This document shows, piece after piece, positions 43,663 through 52,576 of a stretch of DNA of 64,000 nucleotides. The stretch's first letter is position 1. Every line of letters begins with the position of its first letter. Location of the stretch: NCBI GenBank assembly GCA_021775915.1, contig JAJFGW010000005.1, forward strand, positions 46,631 through 110,630, read 5' to 3'. The stretch comes from Alphaproteobacteria bacterium (GTDB lineage: Bacteria > Pseudomonadota > Alphaproteobacteria > Micavibrionales > Micavibrionaceae). The notes under the pieces were generated by a model. The model was not told the DNA's origin. It saw only the letters and a program-made list of their open reading frames with translations, and did no database searches. A program made the translations under genes and the position numbers.

Positions 43663-44409
43663 ATGGCATCTGACGTAACAGTAACAGGAGCAGTACAGGA
43701 CGCGCAAAGAACGCAAGCGCAGTCTACAAAACTGGCCGAAGATTTTGATCAGTTTTTAATCCTGCTCACAACACAGCTTCAGAACCAGGACCCTTTGGAC
43801 CCAATGGATTCAGCTGAATTCACCAGCCAGCTCGTGCAATTCAGTCAGGTCGAGCAAGCGATCAACCAGAACCAGAAACTTGATGATCTGGTTAGCCTCC
43901 AACTCGGCAGTGTCTCCAGTGTCGCTCTCGGTTATGTCGGCCTTGATGTCAACTACCTCAGCAGCGACATGGATTTCAGCGGCGAAGAGCCTGTCAAGAT
44001 CAGCTATGCGCTGGGACAAGATGCTTCGGAAACAAAAATCAATATTTTCAACGAAGGCGGCGATTTAGTCTTTAGCACGAACGGACCAAACACCGCAGGC
44101 TCCCATGAGTTTATCTGGGACGGCGAAAATCTGGGCGGCGGTATTTCAGAACCCGGCACATACAGCATTTCAATTGACTCGCTGGATTCAGAAGGTCAGG
44201 GCATCGACACAAGCACAGTTGTTTCCGGTCATGTACGAGGCATTGAATCCCAAAACGGTATCGTCTTTCTTTTGATCGGCGAACGCGCCGTACCACTAGG
44301 ACAAGTTATCAACGCCACCACACCGGAAGAAGACCCGCCAGAGGAAGATGCTCCTCCGGCTGAAGGCGAAATCATCCCACCTCCACCAGTTGAAGGAGGC
44401 ACAGCATAA
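43663..44409 (+). CDS. flgD: Flagellar hook cap / scaffold protein FlgD
   Basis: 248 aa. N-terminal FlgD signature DFDQFLILLTTQLQNQDPLDPMDSAEFTSQLVQFSQVEQAINQNQKLDDL. The FLG_Ig/Tudor-like hybrid region follows (INIFNEGGDLVFSTNGPNTAGSHEFIWDGENLGG). The C-terminal tail is Pro/Glu-rich (PEEDPPEEDAPPAEGEIIPPPP). The cap is needed for hook polymerisation. AAGGAGATATG precedes the start; the stop overlaps the first flgE start. Confidence 0.95.
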   Translation: MASDVTVTGAVQDAQRTQAQSTKLAEDFDQFLILLTTQLQNQDPLDPMDSAEFTSQLVQFSQVEQAINQNQKLDDLVSLQLGSVSSVALGYVGLDVNYLSSDMDFSGEEPVKISYALGQDASETKINIFNEGGDLVFSTNGPNTAGSHEFIWDGENLGGGISEPGTYSISIDSLDSEGQGIDTSTVVSGHVRGIESQNGIVFLLIGERAVPLGQVINATTPEEDPPEEDAPPAEGEIIPPPPVEGGTA

Positions 44410-46214
44410 TGAGTTTGTTCGGTTCTTTATATACAGGCGTAGCCGGAATGAATGCCCAGACTCAGTCTACGGCAAACATCTCGACCAACATCGCCAATAT
44501 TGGAACGACGGGCTACAAGCGCGGCGAGACGGTTTTCTTTGATCTTGTTACAGACAAGACAAGACCCGCCAACTTCTCTAATGGCTCCGTAGCCACAACC
44601 AGAATTCAGCGCATCGACCAACAAGGCCAGATGCAACAAACACAATCCGGCACAGAAATCGCCATTTCAGGCAACGGATTCTTCACAGTTAAAACAGGTG
44701 CCGACCCGGCACTGGAAACACTCTACACCCGTAACGGCGCCTTCTCCCCGGACTCCGAAGGTATTTTAAGAAACAGCGCAGGCTTCGTACTTTATGCATG
44801 GCCCGTGGATGCCAATGGCGTCCCAACGACAACCAATAGTGAAGCATCACTGGTTCCGGCTGACATTAATATTTTGGACGAAATATCAAGAGCAACAACG
44901 CAGTCAGAGCAAGTTGTTATTCTAAACGCCAGTGAAGAATCCATTGACCCGTACACACTTCCGACCGGTCCGCAACAACTACCGATTTCCGGCGAAGATT
45001 CTGATTTTTCAAGAAGCCTGACAGTTATTGACAGCACAGGCACCCCGCGCGACCTGAACTTTGAATACCGCAAAATCGTTGGCCCTATGGGACATTTAAC
45101 CTCCGGCACATTAGGTCTAAATTTCTCCGATGTTCTAGTAGGAGGTCTTTCCAGTCCTACACCGGCTATTGTTGCAGGCGATACATTTAACCTTACATCT
45201 GGCGGTAACGCCCTTACCGTTGATTTTGTAAACGGCCCGGCAGACATTTCGATAAATCAAGCCAACACAATGCAGGATGTCCTGAATGTCATCAATAATT
45301 TCACAGATGGCGCAAACAATGATGTCTTTAGCGCGACCTTAACAAGCAATGGTCGCCTTCTCGTACGCGCCGTAGATCCGGCTGCGTCCATTGACACTTC
45401 TGCCAGCAGCGCGAATGTGATCGGCGTCACAGGCTTTGATATTATAAACGATCCCAGCGGTGACGGCTCCCCTCTTATATTCGAGCCAGACGCTTCACTG
45501 ACGGCGAACGGTGTTGCCAATCCGAACCAGACAGACCTTCCCGTCTTTGCCAACACCACCGACCCTAACCCGTTTGGCTGGTGGGAAATGCGAGTCACAA
45601 TTGCAGACCCGGCCGACCCGACAAATACGGCCCTGCCCCCGGTAGAACTGAGTAAAGGTCTGCTTAATTTTGACGGCTCAGGAGTGCTAAACGCACTACC
45701 AAATGCCGCCGGAGAAACCTTGCTGAACCTTAACAACATTAATTTTGACAACGCTGTAGCTGGCGAAGAAATAAGCGTTGCGACCGACATATCCGGCTAT
45801 CAGCAATTCGCGGCCCCTTCCTCTGTTCTCTTATTTGAACAAAATGGTGTTGAGGCCGGAACCCTGACCAATGTCACGATCGACAGGCAAGGGCTTATCA
45901 TTGGCAACTTCTCAAATGGTGAGCAACAAACACTGTATCAAATACCGCTGGCGACTTTTGCCAACGCAAACGGACTCCAGGAAGAGTCCGGCACCGTATT
46001 CTCGCGCACGCAAGATTCAGGCGATGTCACGTTTAGTGTCGCCACAACGGGCGGCGCAGGAACAATTTTAACCTCAACACTTGAAAGCTCGAATGTCGAG
46101 CTATCCGAAGAATTTTCCAAGCTGATCGTCAGCCAGAGAGCCTTTCAGGCCAACTCACGGCTCGTCAATACGATTGACGAAATGACAGAGCAGCTAAGGC
46201 AACTGAAACGGTAG
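44409..46214 (+). CDS. flgE: Flagellar hook protein FlgE (first copy)
   Basis: 601 aa. N-terminal MSLFGSLYTGVAGMNAQTQSTANISTNIANIGTTGYKRGETVFFDLV, then ISGNGFFTVKT, and a C-terminal ESSNVELSEEFSKLIVSQRAFQANSRLVNTIDEMTEQLRQLKR. Hook subunit, exported through the flagellar type III system. Longer than enteric FlgE because of an expanded outer domain, as is usual in alphaproteobacteria. It overlaps the flgD stop by 1 bp and is followed after 36 bp by a diverged second copy. Confidence 0.94.
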   Translation: MSLFGSLYTGVAGMNAQTQSTANISTNIANIGTTGYKRGETVFFDLVTDKTRPANFSNGSVATTRIQRIDQQGQMQQTQSGTEIAISGNGFFTVKTGADPALETLYTRNGAFSPDSEGILRNSAGFVLYAWPVDANGVPTTTNSEASLVPADINILDEISRATTQSEQVVILNASEESIDPYTLPTGPQQLPISGEDSDFSRSLTVIDSTGTPRDLNFEYRKIVGPMGHLTSGTLGLNFSDVLVGGLSSPTPAIVAGDTFNLTSGGNALTVDFVNGPADISINQANTMQDVLNVINNFTDGANNDVFSATLTSNGRLLVRAVDPAASIDTSASSANVIGVTGFDIINDPSGDGSPLIFEPDASLTANGVANPNQTDLPVFANTTDPNPFGWWEMRVTIADPADPTNTALPPVELSKGLLNFDGSGVLNALPNAAGETLLNLNNINFDNAVAGEEISVATDISGYQQFAAPSSVLLFEQNGVEAGTLTNVTIDRQGLIIGNFSNGEQQTLYQIPLATFANANGLQEESGTVFSRTQDSGDVTFSVATTGGAGTILTSTLESSNVELSEEFSKLIVSQRAFQANSRLVNTIDEMTEQLRQLKR

Positions 46215-46250
46215 AAACCATTTACGACGATTAAACAAAGGAGACTAAAA

Positions 46251-48026
46251 ATGAGTTTATTTGGAGCATTATTTACAGGCGTATCAGGCATCGGGGCACA
46301 GTCGCAGTCCACCGCCATGATCGCCAATAACATCGCGAACGTAAATACGGTCGGCTTTAAAAGGTCCGAAGCCTCATTCTTTAGTCTGGTCACAACCGAA
46401 GGCCGGTCTTCAAAATTTTCACCGGGCACCGTCTCCGTGAACCGGGTGCAGTTCGTCGACCAGCAAGGTCCGATCCAACAAACTTCATCCGGCACCGATG
46501 GCGCCATTTCCGGCAACGGTATGTTTACGGTGAAACGTTCAACCGCAGCCGGACAGGAATTCCTCTACACACGAAGCGGCTCTTTTAGTGAAGATGCGCA
46601 AGGACTTCTGCGTAACACCGCCGGGTTTGTTCTTTATGCATGGCCACTGGATGCACAAGGCGGCCTGCCTGCCAATGCCGGCGATCTGATTTCCCTTGTC
46701 CCTGCCGATGTGGCCTTCCTTGGCGGCCTGACACGGCCAACATCGGAAGCCGAACTGGCCGTTAACCTTGATGCCGAAGCCATAGACAGCGAACTGGGTG
46801 TCGCCGTAAACGGCCCCTCTGATTTCACGCGTGGCCTGACTGTGTTTGACAGCCTCGGTTCCGCACAAGTCCTGACACTGCAATATACAAAAACCTACGG
46901 CCCGCAGGGAACAGCAGCAGGCGGAACGGGTAACTTCCTTGCCACAGATGTTCTTACAAACTCCGGCTTTACAGCAGGCGACCAATTTACACTTGATGTC
47001 GATGGCGGATTGGCCAGACGTTATGATATTGGTGTTGCCAGCCTCGGGCCTATTCCTCCTGTCGGTGATCTTGTTGTTACCACCGTCAATGACATCATTG
47101 ACGATATCAATAATAACGTGGCTGGCGCAGAAGCTTTTCTAGGCAATGATGGCAATCTCGTGATCCAGCGCACCGAGTTTTTAGGCGGTGCTGCACAATC
47201 AATTCAGCTTGCCAATACAATCGGCACGCCCCTGACATCTTTTGGCCTGTCGGTCGCTCTGCAAGCCTCGGATGATCTTGTTACGATACCACCAGCTAAT
47301 ACCTACGATAACGGTGAACCAACAGATAATCCGCCTTATAGTAACAGTGCATTAACGGACGTCCATACTTTCCCCGCCTTCCAGAATCTTCCCAATGCTC
47401 TTGGTAATCCGCAATATAACAATCGCGGCTGGTGGCAACTCAATATTGTTCACCCGGACGGCACCAGCCTCTCTAACGGTTTGCTGAACTTTAACGGTGA
47501 CGGCTCATTGAACGCGCTGTCAGATTCTGCCGGGAATATTGACATCAACCTGAACCAGATTGACTGGAAAAACGGTTCTAACCCGCAAAATATCAACCTT
47601 GACGTTGAACGGTTTAGTCAGTTTGCCGGGAATTTCGATGTGATCTTCTCCGACCAGAATGGAGCCGAGCTCGGCCTGCGGACAGGCGTTGAACTGACAC
47701 GGGAAGGAAAGGTTGTTGCCAGATTTTCTAACGGCGCAACATCTGACCTTTATCAAGTCCCTCTTATTACCTTCGCCAATGTGAACGGCCTGCAGGAAGT
47801 GTCCGGCACGGCCTATAGCGAAACCGAAGAATCCGGTGAAGAGAACTTACGTGAAGCCGGAAGCGGCGGCGCCGGGTTTATCGAACCTTCGACAATTGAA
47901 ACATCAAACGTCGATCTGGCCGATGAATTCGCGAAGCTGATCGTTTCCCAACGTGCGTTTTCCGCCAATACGCGGGTCATAAGTACCGTCGATGACATGA
48001 CGGAAGACCTGCTCAGACTGCGTTAA
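46251..48026 (+). CDS. flgE: Flagellar hook protein FlgE (second, diverged copy)
   Basis: 591 aa. Begins MSLFGALFTGVSGIGAQSQSTAMIANNIANVNTVGFKRSEASFFSLV and ends ETSNVDLADEFAKLIVSQRAFSANTRVISTVDDMTEDLLRLR, so both polymerisation helices of a hook protein are intact. It differs from the first copy through most of the middle. It occupies the place where flgK often lies, but FlgK features are absent and the C-terminus is FlgE-like. AAAGGAG lies before the ATG. Followed at 47 bp by flagellin. Confidence 0.9.
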   Translation: MSLFGALFTGVSGIGAQSQSTAMIANNIANVNTVGFKRSEASFFSLVTTEGRSSKFSPGTVSVNRVQFVDQQGPIQQTSSGTDGAISGNGMFTVKRSTAAGQEFLYTRSGSFSEDAQGLLRNTAGFVLYAWPLDAQGGLPANAGDLISLVPADVAFLGGLTRPTSEAELAVNLDAEAIDSELGVAVNGPSDFTRGLTVFDSLGSAQVLTLQYTKTYGPQGTAAGGTGNFLATDVLTNSGFTAGDQFTLDVDGGLARRYDIGVASLGPIPPVGDLVVTTVNDIIDDINNNVAGAEAFLGNDGNLVIQRTEFLGGAAQSIQLANTIGTPLTSFGLSVALQASDDLVTIPPANTYDNGEPTDNPPYSNSALTDVHTFPAFQNLPNALGNPQYNNRGWWQLNIVHPDGTSLSNGLLNFNGDGSLNALSDSAGNIDINLNQIDWKNGSNPQNINLDVERFSQFAGNFDVIFSDQNGAELGLRTGVELTREGKVVARFSNGATSDLYQVPLITFANVNGLQEVSGTAYSETEESGEENLREAGSGGAGFIEPSTIETSNVDLADEFAKLIVSQRAFSANTRVISTVDDMTEDLLRLR

Positions 48027-48073
48027 TCGAACAATACTTAGAAAAGTAGATATTTAGGAAAGGAACCCCGACG

Positions 48074-49849
48074 ATGACCAATGATGTAGTGTTAACAGCA
48101 GCCCTGAGGAACAACCTCCTCAGCCTGCAAAACACCCAGAACCAGATTGATACGACACAGTTCAGACTGGCAACTGGTAGAAAAATCAACTCCGCCCTTG
48201 ATGGCCCGCAATCGTTTTTCGCTGCGCAAGCACTGAACAACAGAGCCGGTGACCTGACCCGTCTTCTCGACGCGATGGGACAGAGCATTCAGGTAATCAA
48301 GGCCGCCGATAACGGCATTACCGCGCTCACTCAATTAGTTGAACAAGCCGACTCAATCGCCAACGCCGCTCGTGACGCTTTGGCCGCAGGACAAGCTGAG
48401 GCGAAGGCGGTTGGCTCTCAGGATTTACGTGGTATTGACGACCTTACAGGCCTGTCGGGAATAACCGCCGGTGATACATTGGTCTTCAGCGCTACAGATA
48501 CAAACGGCCAAGCCCTGCAAACAGGTCCCTTTGGTGGCGTTCTTGGTGCATCAACGACTGTGACCATTCCTGCCAACACCTCTACAGGCGATCTGGTTGC
48601 GCTCATTAACGACATCCAGCTCAGTGACCTTGGCGCCCCTGCGACAGCAACAGGTGGACAAGCCTTTGAAGCATCCCTTGACGATGCCGGCCAACTGCAA
48701 ATCCGTACATTAAATGGTGGTGATTTTAACCTTGAATTTATTGCCGTAGGGTCTGCCGATGCTGACCCGAACAACCTGTCTCTGGCATCCGAACTCGGCT
48801 TTGCAAACACAGCCAGACTAACAGGTGATGGTGCCGGTAATAACAATATCGAATTCACCGCTCTGGCCGATGTTATTCTTACGTCCTTCCAGCTCTTTGA
48901 TGGAGCCGCTGTGCCGCCGGTTATCGCCGATGCCAGTGATGCATTAGATGTTCTGGAAGACTCGTCTGCCAACCCGCTGTTTGGAACCCTTGATAGCGTA
49001 GACGATGACTATGTTATCAGCATCAATGGTGGGACAACACAACGAATTAACCTAACAGATGGTGCGGGTAATGCCGTATCAATTCAAAACTTCGTTGACC
49101 AAATCAACAACAACACCGCCCTAAACCAAAGCATTGTTGCTGCCTACGACGCCACAACCGGAGAATTATCTCTTGAGCCGATTGGTGCCGATGTGGAAAG
49201 CATTGAAATTGGTGTTGACGGCACAGGAGGTGCCACCAGCCCCTTGACTGCTAATTTCGGTTTTGGCGTTAACGACACAGCCATTGGCGGCTTTGTATCA
49301 GGTGCTGCCGGTGAACCGGTTACCGAAACCATCCGCCTTGCCTCTGCCGCCGCGTCACTGGCGCAGCTTGAAAGTGATTTCGAGCGTATTCGTGATCAGA
49401 TCACGGAACTTGTCAGCAATGGCGATACCGGCTACCGGGGCACGAACCTTTTGAACGGCGACAATCTATTCACCGTATTCAACGAGCTTCGCACCAGCTC
49501 CCTGACCAGTAACGGTGTTACATTCACCGCTGCCGGACTGGGACTGAATGCCGCCAACTTCTCGCGTGTTTCCTCGACAGACGGCACACTGACCGATGTC
49601 AGGGCCGCGCTGGAACTGGTTCGTAATTTCGGCCTGACGCTAGCGAATGATTTAAGCGTGATCCAGACTCGTGAAACGTTCACGGGAAGTATCATCAATA
49701 CGCTAACCGAAGGCGCGGACAAACTAACCGTTGCCGACCAGAACGAAGAAGGCGCAAAACTGCTCGCCCTGCAAACAAGGCAGCAGCTCGGCGTGACGTC
49801 ATTGTCTCTGGCATCGCAATCACAACAGTCGATTTTGAGACTGTTCTAG
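48074..49849 (+). CDS. Flagellin 1
   Basis: 591 aa. The D0/D1 helices are clear: VVLTAALRNNLLSLQNTQNQIDTTQFRLATGRKINSALDGPQSFFAAQALNNRAGDLTRLLD at the N-terminus and DQNEEGAKLLALQTRQQLGVTSLSLASQSQQSILRLF at the C-terminus. A large Ala/Thr/Gly/Asp-rich central domain lies between. The protein is about twice the size of the Caulobacter flagellins. The leader contains AGGAAAGGAACC, with two GGA elements at the ribosome-binding site. It ends the flgI operon or has its own promoter; none was recognised. Paralogue of flagellin 2 at 52577. Confidence 0.95.
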   Translation: MTNDVVLTAALRNNLLSLQNTQNQIDTTQFRLATGRKINSALDGPQSFFAAQALNNRAGDLTRLLDAMGQSIQVIKAADNGITALTQLVEQADSIANAARDALAAGQAEAKAVGSQDLRGIDDLTGLSGITAGDTLVFSATDTNGQALQTGPFGGVLGASTTVTIPANTSTGDLVALINDIQLSDLGAPATATGGQAFEASLDDAGQLQIRTLNGGDFNLEFIAVGSADADPNNLSLASELGFANTARLTGDGAGNNNIEFTALADVILTSFQLFDGAAVPPVIADASDALDVLEDSSANPLFGTLDSVDDDYVISINGGTTQRINLTDGAGNAVSIQNFVDQINNNTALNQSIVAAYDATTGELSLEPIGADVESIEIGVDGTGGATSPLTANFGFGVNDTAIGGFVSGAAGEPVTETIRLASAAASLAQLESDFERIRDQITELVSNGDTGYRGTNLLNGDNLFTVFNELRTSSLTSNGVTFTAAGLGLNAANFSRVSSTDGTLTDVRAALELVRNFGLTLANDLSVIQTRETFTGSIINTLTEGADKLTVADQNEEGAKLLALQTRQQLGVTSLSLASQSQQSILRLF

Positions 49850-49860
49850 TAATTGAGTGA

Positions 49861-49914
49861 TTAGTGGTTAGTGGAAATAGTAATTAGTTAAGATTACTAA
49901 AAACTAACCACTAA
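49861..49914 (+). repeat. Nested inverted repeat after flagellin 1
   Basis: Outer arms TTAGTGGTTAGT (49861-49872) and ACTAACCACTAA (49903-49914) are a perfect 12-bp pair; inner arms TAGTAAT (49879-49885) and ATTACTA (49893-49899) form a second stem. The hairpin is AT-rich and has no T-run after it, so it may stabilise or process the flagellin 3' end rather than terminate it. Confidence 0.75.
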
Positions 49915-49924
49915 AAACTAAAAA

Positions 49925-50210
49925 CCGTTTATTGGGGCGGCAGGACGCTTTGCCCCTTCGACCCAAGCCTCTGCTCCAGGATGGAGAATACAGCGGGCCG
50001 GTCAAAGGGTGAGGCAGGAAGCCGAAACCGTATAGGGCTGTGTTTTTTCTCCAGGATGGAGACGCAAGGAGGGCACAGCCACCCCTCCCGGGCAGAGTTT
50101 TAATCTGCCCGGGACTCTCTAAAAAAGACACCGGAAAAAGATATCTTCCGGCAAGGGCGTGGATGGCTTGAAGAGGGCATAATAATACTCTCGCCGCCAC
50201 GCCCTTTTTT
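49925..50210 (+). ncRNA. Candidate CsrB/RsmZ-like decoy RNA between flagellin 1 and the methyltransferase
   Basis: No ORF with coding character covers this region. CAGGACG (49940), CAGGATG (49976), CAGGAAG (50014) and CAGGATG (50051) occur at intervals of 36, 38 and 37 nt, all matching the CAGGA(U/A/C)G repeat of CsrB-type RNAs. The two CAGGATG copies are exact CTCCA-GGA-TGGAG hairpins (49973-49985, 50048-50060) with GGA in the loop. Each is enclosed by a long-range stem (GCCTC/GAGGC at 49966/50010; GGCTGTG/CACAGCC at 50035/50073). The first copy lies in the loop of GGGGC/GCCCC (49933/49951). A perfect 11-bp hairpin at 50085-50113 and a terminator at 50152 follow. Promoter not identified; it could also be the flagellin 3' UTR. 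Function inferred. Confidence 0.55.
50152..50210 (+). terminator. Strong intrinsic terminator of the candidate RNA
   Basis: A 10-bp perfect stem AAGGGCGTGG / CCACGCCCTT encloses a rod-like loop with a further AGAG/CTCT pairing and runs into seven T. Confidence 0.88.
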
Positions 50211-50227
50211 TATTACCGCCCCGGCGT

Positions 50228-50268
50228 CATCCCCGCGATCTGCTGCAAGCAGATTTAAACAGCGGGGA
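50228..50268 (+). repeat. REP-like palindrome
   Basis: Outer arms ATCCCCGC (50228-50235) and GCGGGGAT (50261-50268), with inner arms ATCTGCT and AGCAGAT forming a second stem. GTCATCCCCGCG...GCGGGGATCCAG is the form of a widespread proteobacterial intergenic repeat. It lies between the terminator and the methyltransferase gene. Confidence 0.65.
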
Positions 50269-50318
50269 TCCAGAAAGTCAGCACGCCTGCGGGCTGGCCT
50301 TAAATAGGAATTTATGTA

Positions 50319-52397
50319 ATGATTCAATCCATGAGCATGAACAGAAAACAACGCCGTTTGCAGGAAAAGAAATCCGGCACAAAAACCACCAAAAAAACGC
50401 GCGATAACGCCGCGCTGGCGCTTGAAAAAAAAGCGCAGGGAAACGCCCTCAAAGCCGCAGGAAAAGAAGCCGATGCCGTCCCCCTTCTCAAAGAAGCCCT
50501 GCGCCTTGATCCAACGCAAGCCGATGTCCACTTCGCCCTCGCCATGATGGCAAGAACAAGTCCGGAGTTGGGGCTGGATATGGAGGAGGTAAATAAAACA
50601 CTGCCAAAAGCAAGCAAGGAAAACCTTCTCGGGTCCTACTCAGCAATTCTCGTAATTTTAAAAAAGAAACGCCAATATAAAGAGGCTCATATATGTCAGG
50701 AAGAATTCTGCCGCCTCCTCCCGGATGACCCGATGGCCCTGATGGATTTAGGGTTGATACAAAACCTGACCGGCGGCACTGAAAAAGCAGTTGTTGATAT
50801 GGCTAGTGCTGTGTGTATGGCCCCTGACAACAAGGTCATAAAAAGCGTATTTGCCACCTCACTATTCACCCCTTCGTTCTCAAAATTTTACCCTGAAGTC
50901 AAAAACGCCCTTCTTGAATGCTTCAAGAGTATTTATGACGTAAACCTGTTTCGTATAGCAGGGTCATGGCTCGGCTTAATGTTTAAAGACCCCCTATATT
51001 CAGAACTCTTTAAAACACAAATGATGAAAAGCGATGAAGAGTTTTACTCATGGATGGATGCGCTAGACGAACAATCAGGCGCCTTTCTAAAAGACCCTTA
51101 TTTCACCGAAGGCCTACGTGTGCTGATTATCGCCTATCTCGGCATGGAAGAAATTCTTACCAAAATCAGACGCTATATTACCCTGAATTTTGACGAGCTT
51201 ACCCAAAATGGCCGGATCGAGTTATTTGAACATTTTATATGTGCGCTAGCCGAGCAATGTTTTTTCAACGAGTATGTTTACAATGAAGAAGAGCAAGAAA
51301 CGAAAGAGATTCTAGCTCTAATAAACAAAGCAAAAAACAGCCCTGATAAAACAGCCGTTAGCCTCATTGCCTGTTACCACCCTCTCAATCAAACTTTTAA
51401 AGCTCAAGAACGGCAACTACATGAATTTTCAAAAACAGATGTATATTTTGCAAAACTTGTAAAAACGCAGTTTGATGACCCTGCTGAAGAAGAAAGACTC
51501 AAACAAAGTATTCCGGTCTATGGTGCCTTTGCTAACGAAATTTCCAAAGCCGTACAGAGTCAATACGAAGAAAACCCGTATCCAAGATGGACGACTTTAT
51601 GTACGCAGCCTATGCCTACAGATGACTGTCCCGACAATGAAACACGCAACGATGAATTAAATATCCTGATTGCAGGGTGCGGAACAGGACGACAACCGAT
51701 CAGTGCCGCTGCCCGGCATCCTAACGCCAAGGTTACAGCTATAGATCTCAGTAGAGCAAGTATTGCCTATGGTATGAGGAAAGCAAAAGAATGTGGGCTT
51801 GATGACCGTATCAAATTCATCCACGCCGATATTTTATCAATGGCCGACTGGGAAGAACAGTTTGATATGATTGAGTGTTCTGGCGTACTCCACCACATGG
51901 AAGACCCGTTTGAAGGATGGAAAGCACTCAACAATATATTAAAACCGGGCGGGTATTTTAAAATTGGACTTTATAGTGCCACCGCACGGCAACAAATTGT
52001 TGAAGCGCGCACGTTCATACAAAAGTATGACTTTCCTTCAACCACCGAAGGCATCAGGGCCTGTCGCAAAGCTGTCTTTGAACTCCCTTCAAATGACCCC
52101 ATGCGCATCTATCTTCTGGGTAGCGGCGATTTTTACGCGACTTCTCTAGTGCGGGACCTTATTTTTCATGTGCAGGAACATCGCATGACCCTGCCGCAAA
52201 TCAAGGGTATGATGGACGAATTAGGGTTAGTCAGCACAAAATTCTCCATGAGCAACCCCGATCAAGTCGCGCAATATGACAAAATGTTTCCCGGGGACCT
52301 AAAGCGCTGTAATATTGAAAACTGGGCGATATTTGAAGAACAAAACCCCCTGACATTTATATCTATGTACCAGTTCTGGTGCCAAAAAATGACATAA
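50319..52397 (+). CDS. TPR-containing SAM-dependent methyltransferase
   Basis: 692 aa. A very basic N-terminus (MNRKQRRLQEKKSGTKTTKKTR) leads into TPR-like repeats (ALEKKAQGNALKAAGKEADAVPLLKEALRLDPTQADVHFALAMM). A middle helical region contains QYEENPYPRWT. A class I methyltransferase domain begins at about residue 445: motif I ILIAGCGTGRQP, acidic AIDLSRASIAYG, DMIECSGVLHHMEDP. The substrate is unknown. Placement between two flagellins suggests flagellin or flagellar modification, since TPR-methyltransferases are commonly linked to flagellin glycan or amino-acid methylation. Start at 50319 has AGGA 9 nt upstream. The middle is more AT-rich than flanking genes. Confidence 0.85.
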   Translation: MIQSMSMNRKQRRLQEKKSGTKTTKKTRDNAALALEKKAQGNALKAAGKEADAVPLLKEALRLDPTQADVHFALAMMARTSPELGLDMEEVNKTLPKASKENLLGSYSAILVILKKKRQYKEAHICQEEFCRLLPDDPMALMDLGLIQNLTGGTEKAVVDMASAVCMAPDNKVIKSVFATSLFTPSFSKFYPEVKNALLECFKSIYDVNLFRIAGSWLGLMFKDPLYSELFKTQMMKSDEEFYSWMDALDEQSGAFLKDPYFTEGLRVLIIAYLGMEEILTKIRRYITLNFDELTQNGRIELFEHFICALAEQCFFNEYVYNEEEQETKEILALINKAKNSPDKTAVSLIACYHPLNQTFKAQERQLHEFSKTDVYFAKLVKTQFDDPAEEERLKQSIPVYGAFANEISKAVQSQYEENPYPRWTTLCTQPMPTDDCPDNETRNDELNILIAGCGTGRQPISAAARHPNAKVTAIDLSRASIAYGMRKAKECGLDDRIKFIHADILSMADWEEQFDMIECSGVLHHMEDPFEGWKALNNILKPGGYFKIGLYSATARQQIVEARTFIQKYDFPSTTEGIRACRKAVFELPSNDPMRIYLLGSGDFYATSLVRDLIFHVQEHRMTLPQIKGMMDELGLVSTKFSMSNPDQVAQYDKMFPGDLKRCNIENWAIFEEQNPLTFISMYQFWCQKMT

Positions 52398-52517
52398 CAC
52401 GTTGATATGTCATCATATTTAAAACCGCCTACCTGTTTTAAGCAATAGACACCCGTTCAAACCCGTGCTAGCGTTGTTAAGCTCTTGTTAAGAGTTTTCG
52501 TCGTATGATGAAATATG

Positions 52518-52536
52518 TGCCGGGAGGATTCCGGCA
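52518..52536 (+). promoter_or_regulatory. GGA-loop hairpin in the flagellin 2 leader
   Basis: TGCCGG (52518-52523), loop GAGGATT, CCGGCA (52531-52536). The loop displays AGGA about 40 nt before the flagellin 2 ATG. Two more GGA elements follow at 52551 and at the ribosome-binding site (AAAGGAAA, 52562-52569). This is the layout of CsrA-repressed flagellin leaders such as Bacillus hag. A sigma-54-like reading (CGG..N10..GC) is possible but poor. Confidence 0.5.
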
Positions 52537-52576
52537 TGACACATAAATTAGGAAACCCAAGAAAGGAAATCCTATC

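Noticed and set aside
46145..46516. Minus-strand ORFs opposite the hook and flagellin genes
   Set aside because: Numerous long antisense frames arise from the codon bias of these genes; none has a ribosome-binding site or recognisable domain.
50085..50113. Perfect 11-bp hairpin TCCCGGGCAGA/TCTGCCCGGGA as a terminator
   Set aside because: There is no T-run after the stem; the true terminator with seven T lies at 50152-50210, so this is treated as internal RNA structure.
52523..52538. Sigma-54 promoter for flagellin 2 at CGGGAGGATTCCGGCA
   Set aside because: GG and GC are at the right distance, but most other consensus positions fail and the element is a near-perfect hairpin, so an RNA structure is the better reading.
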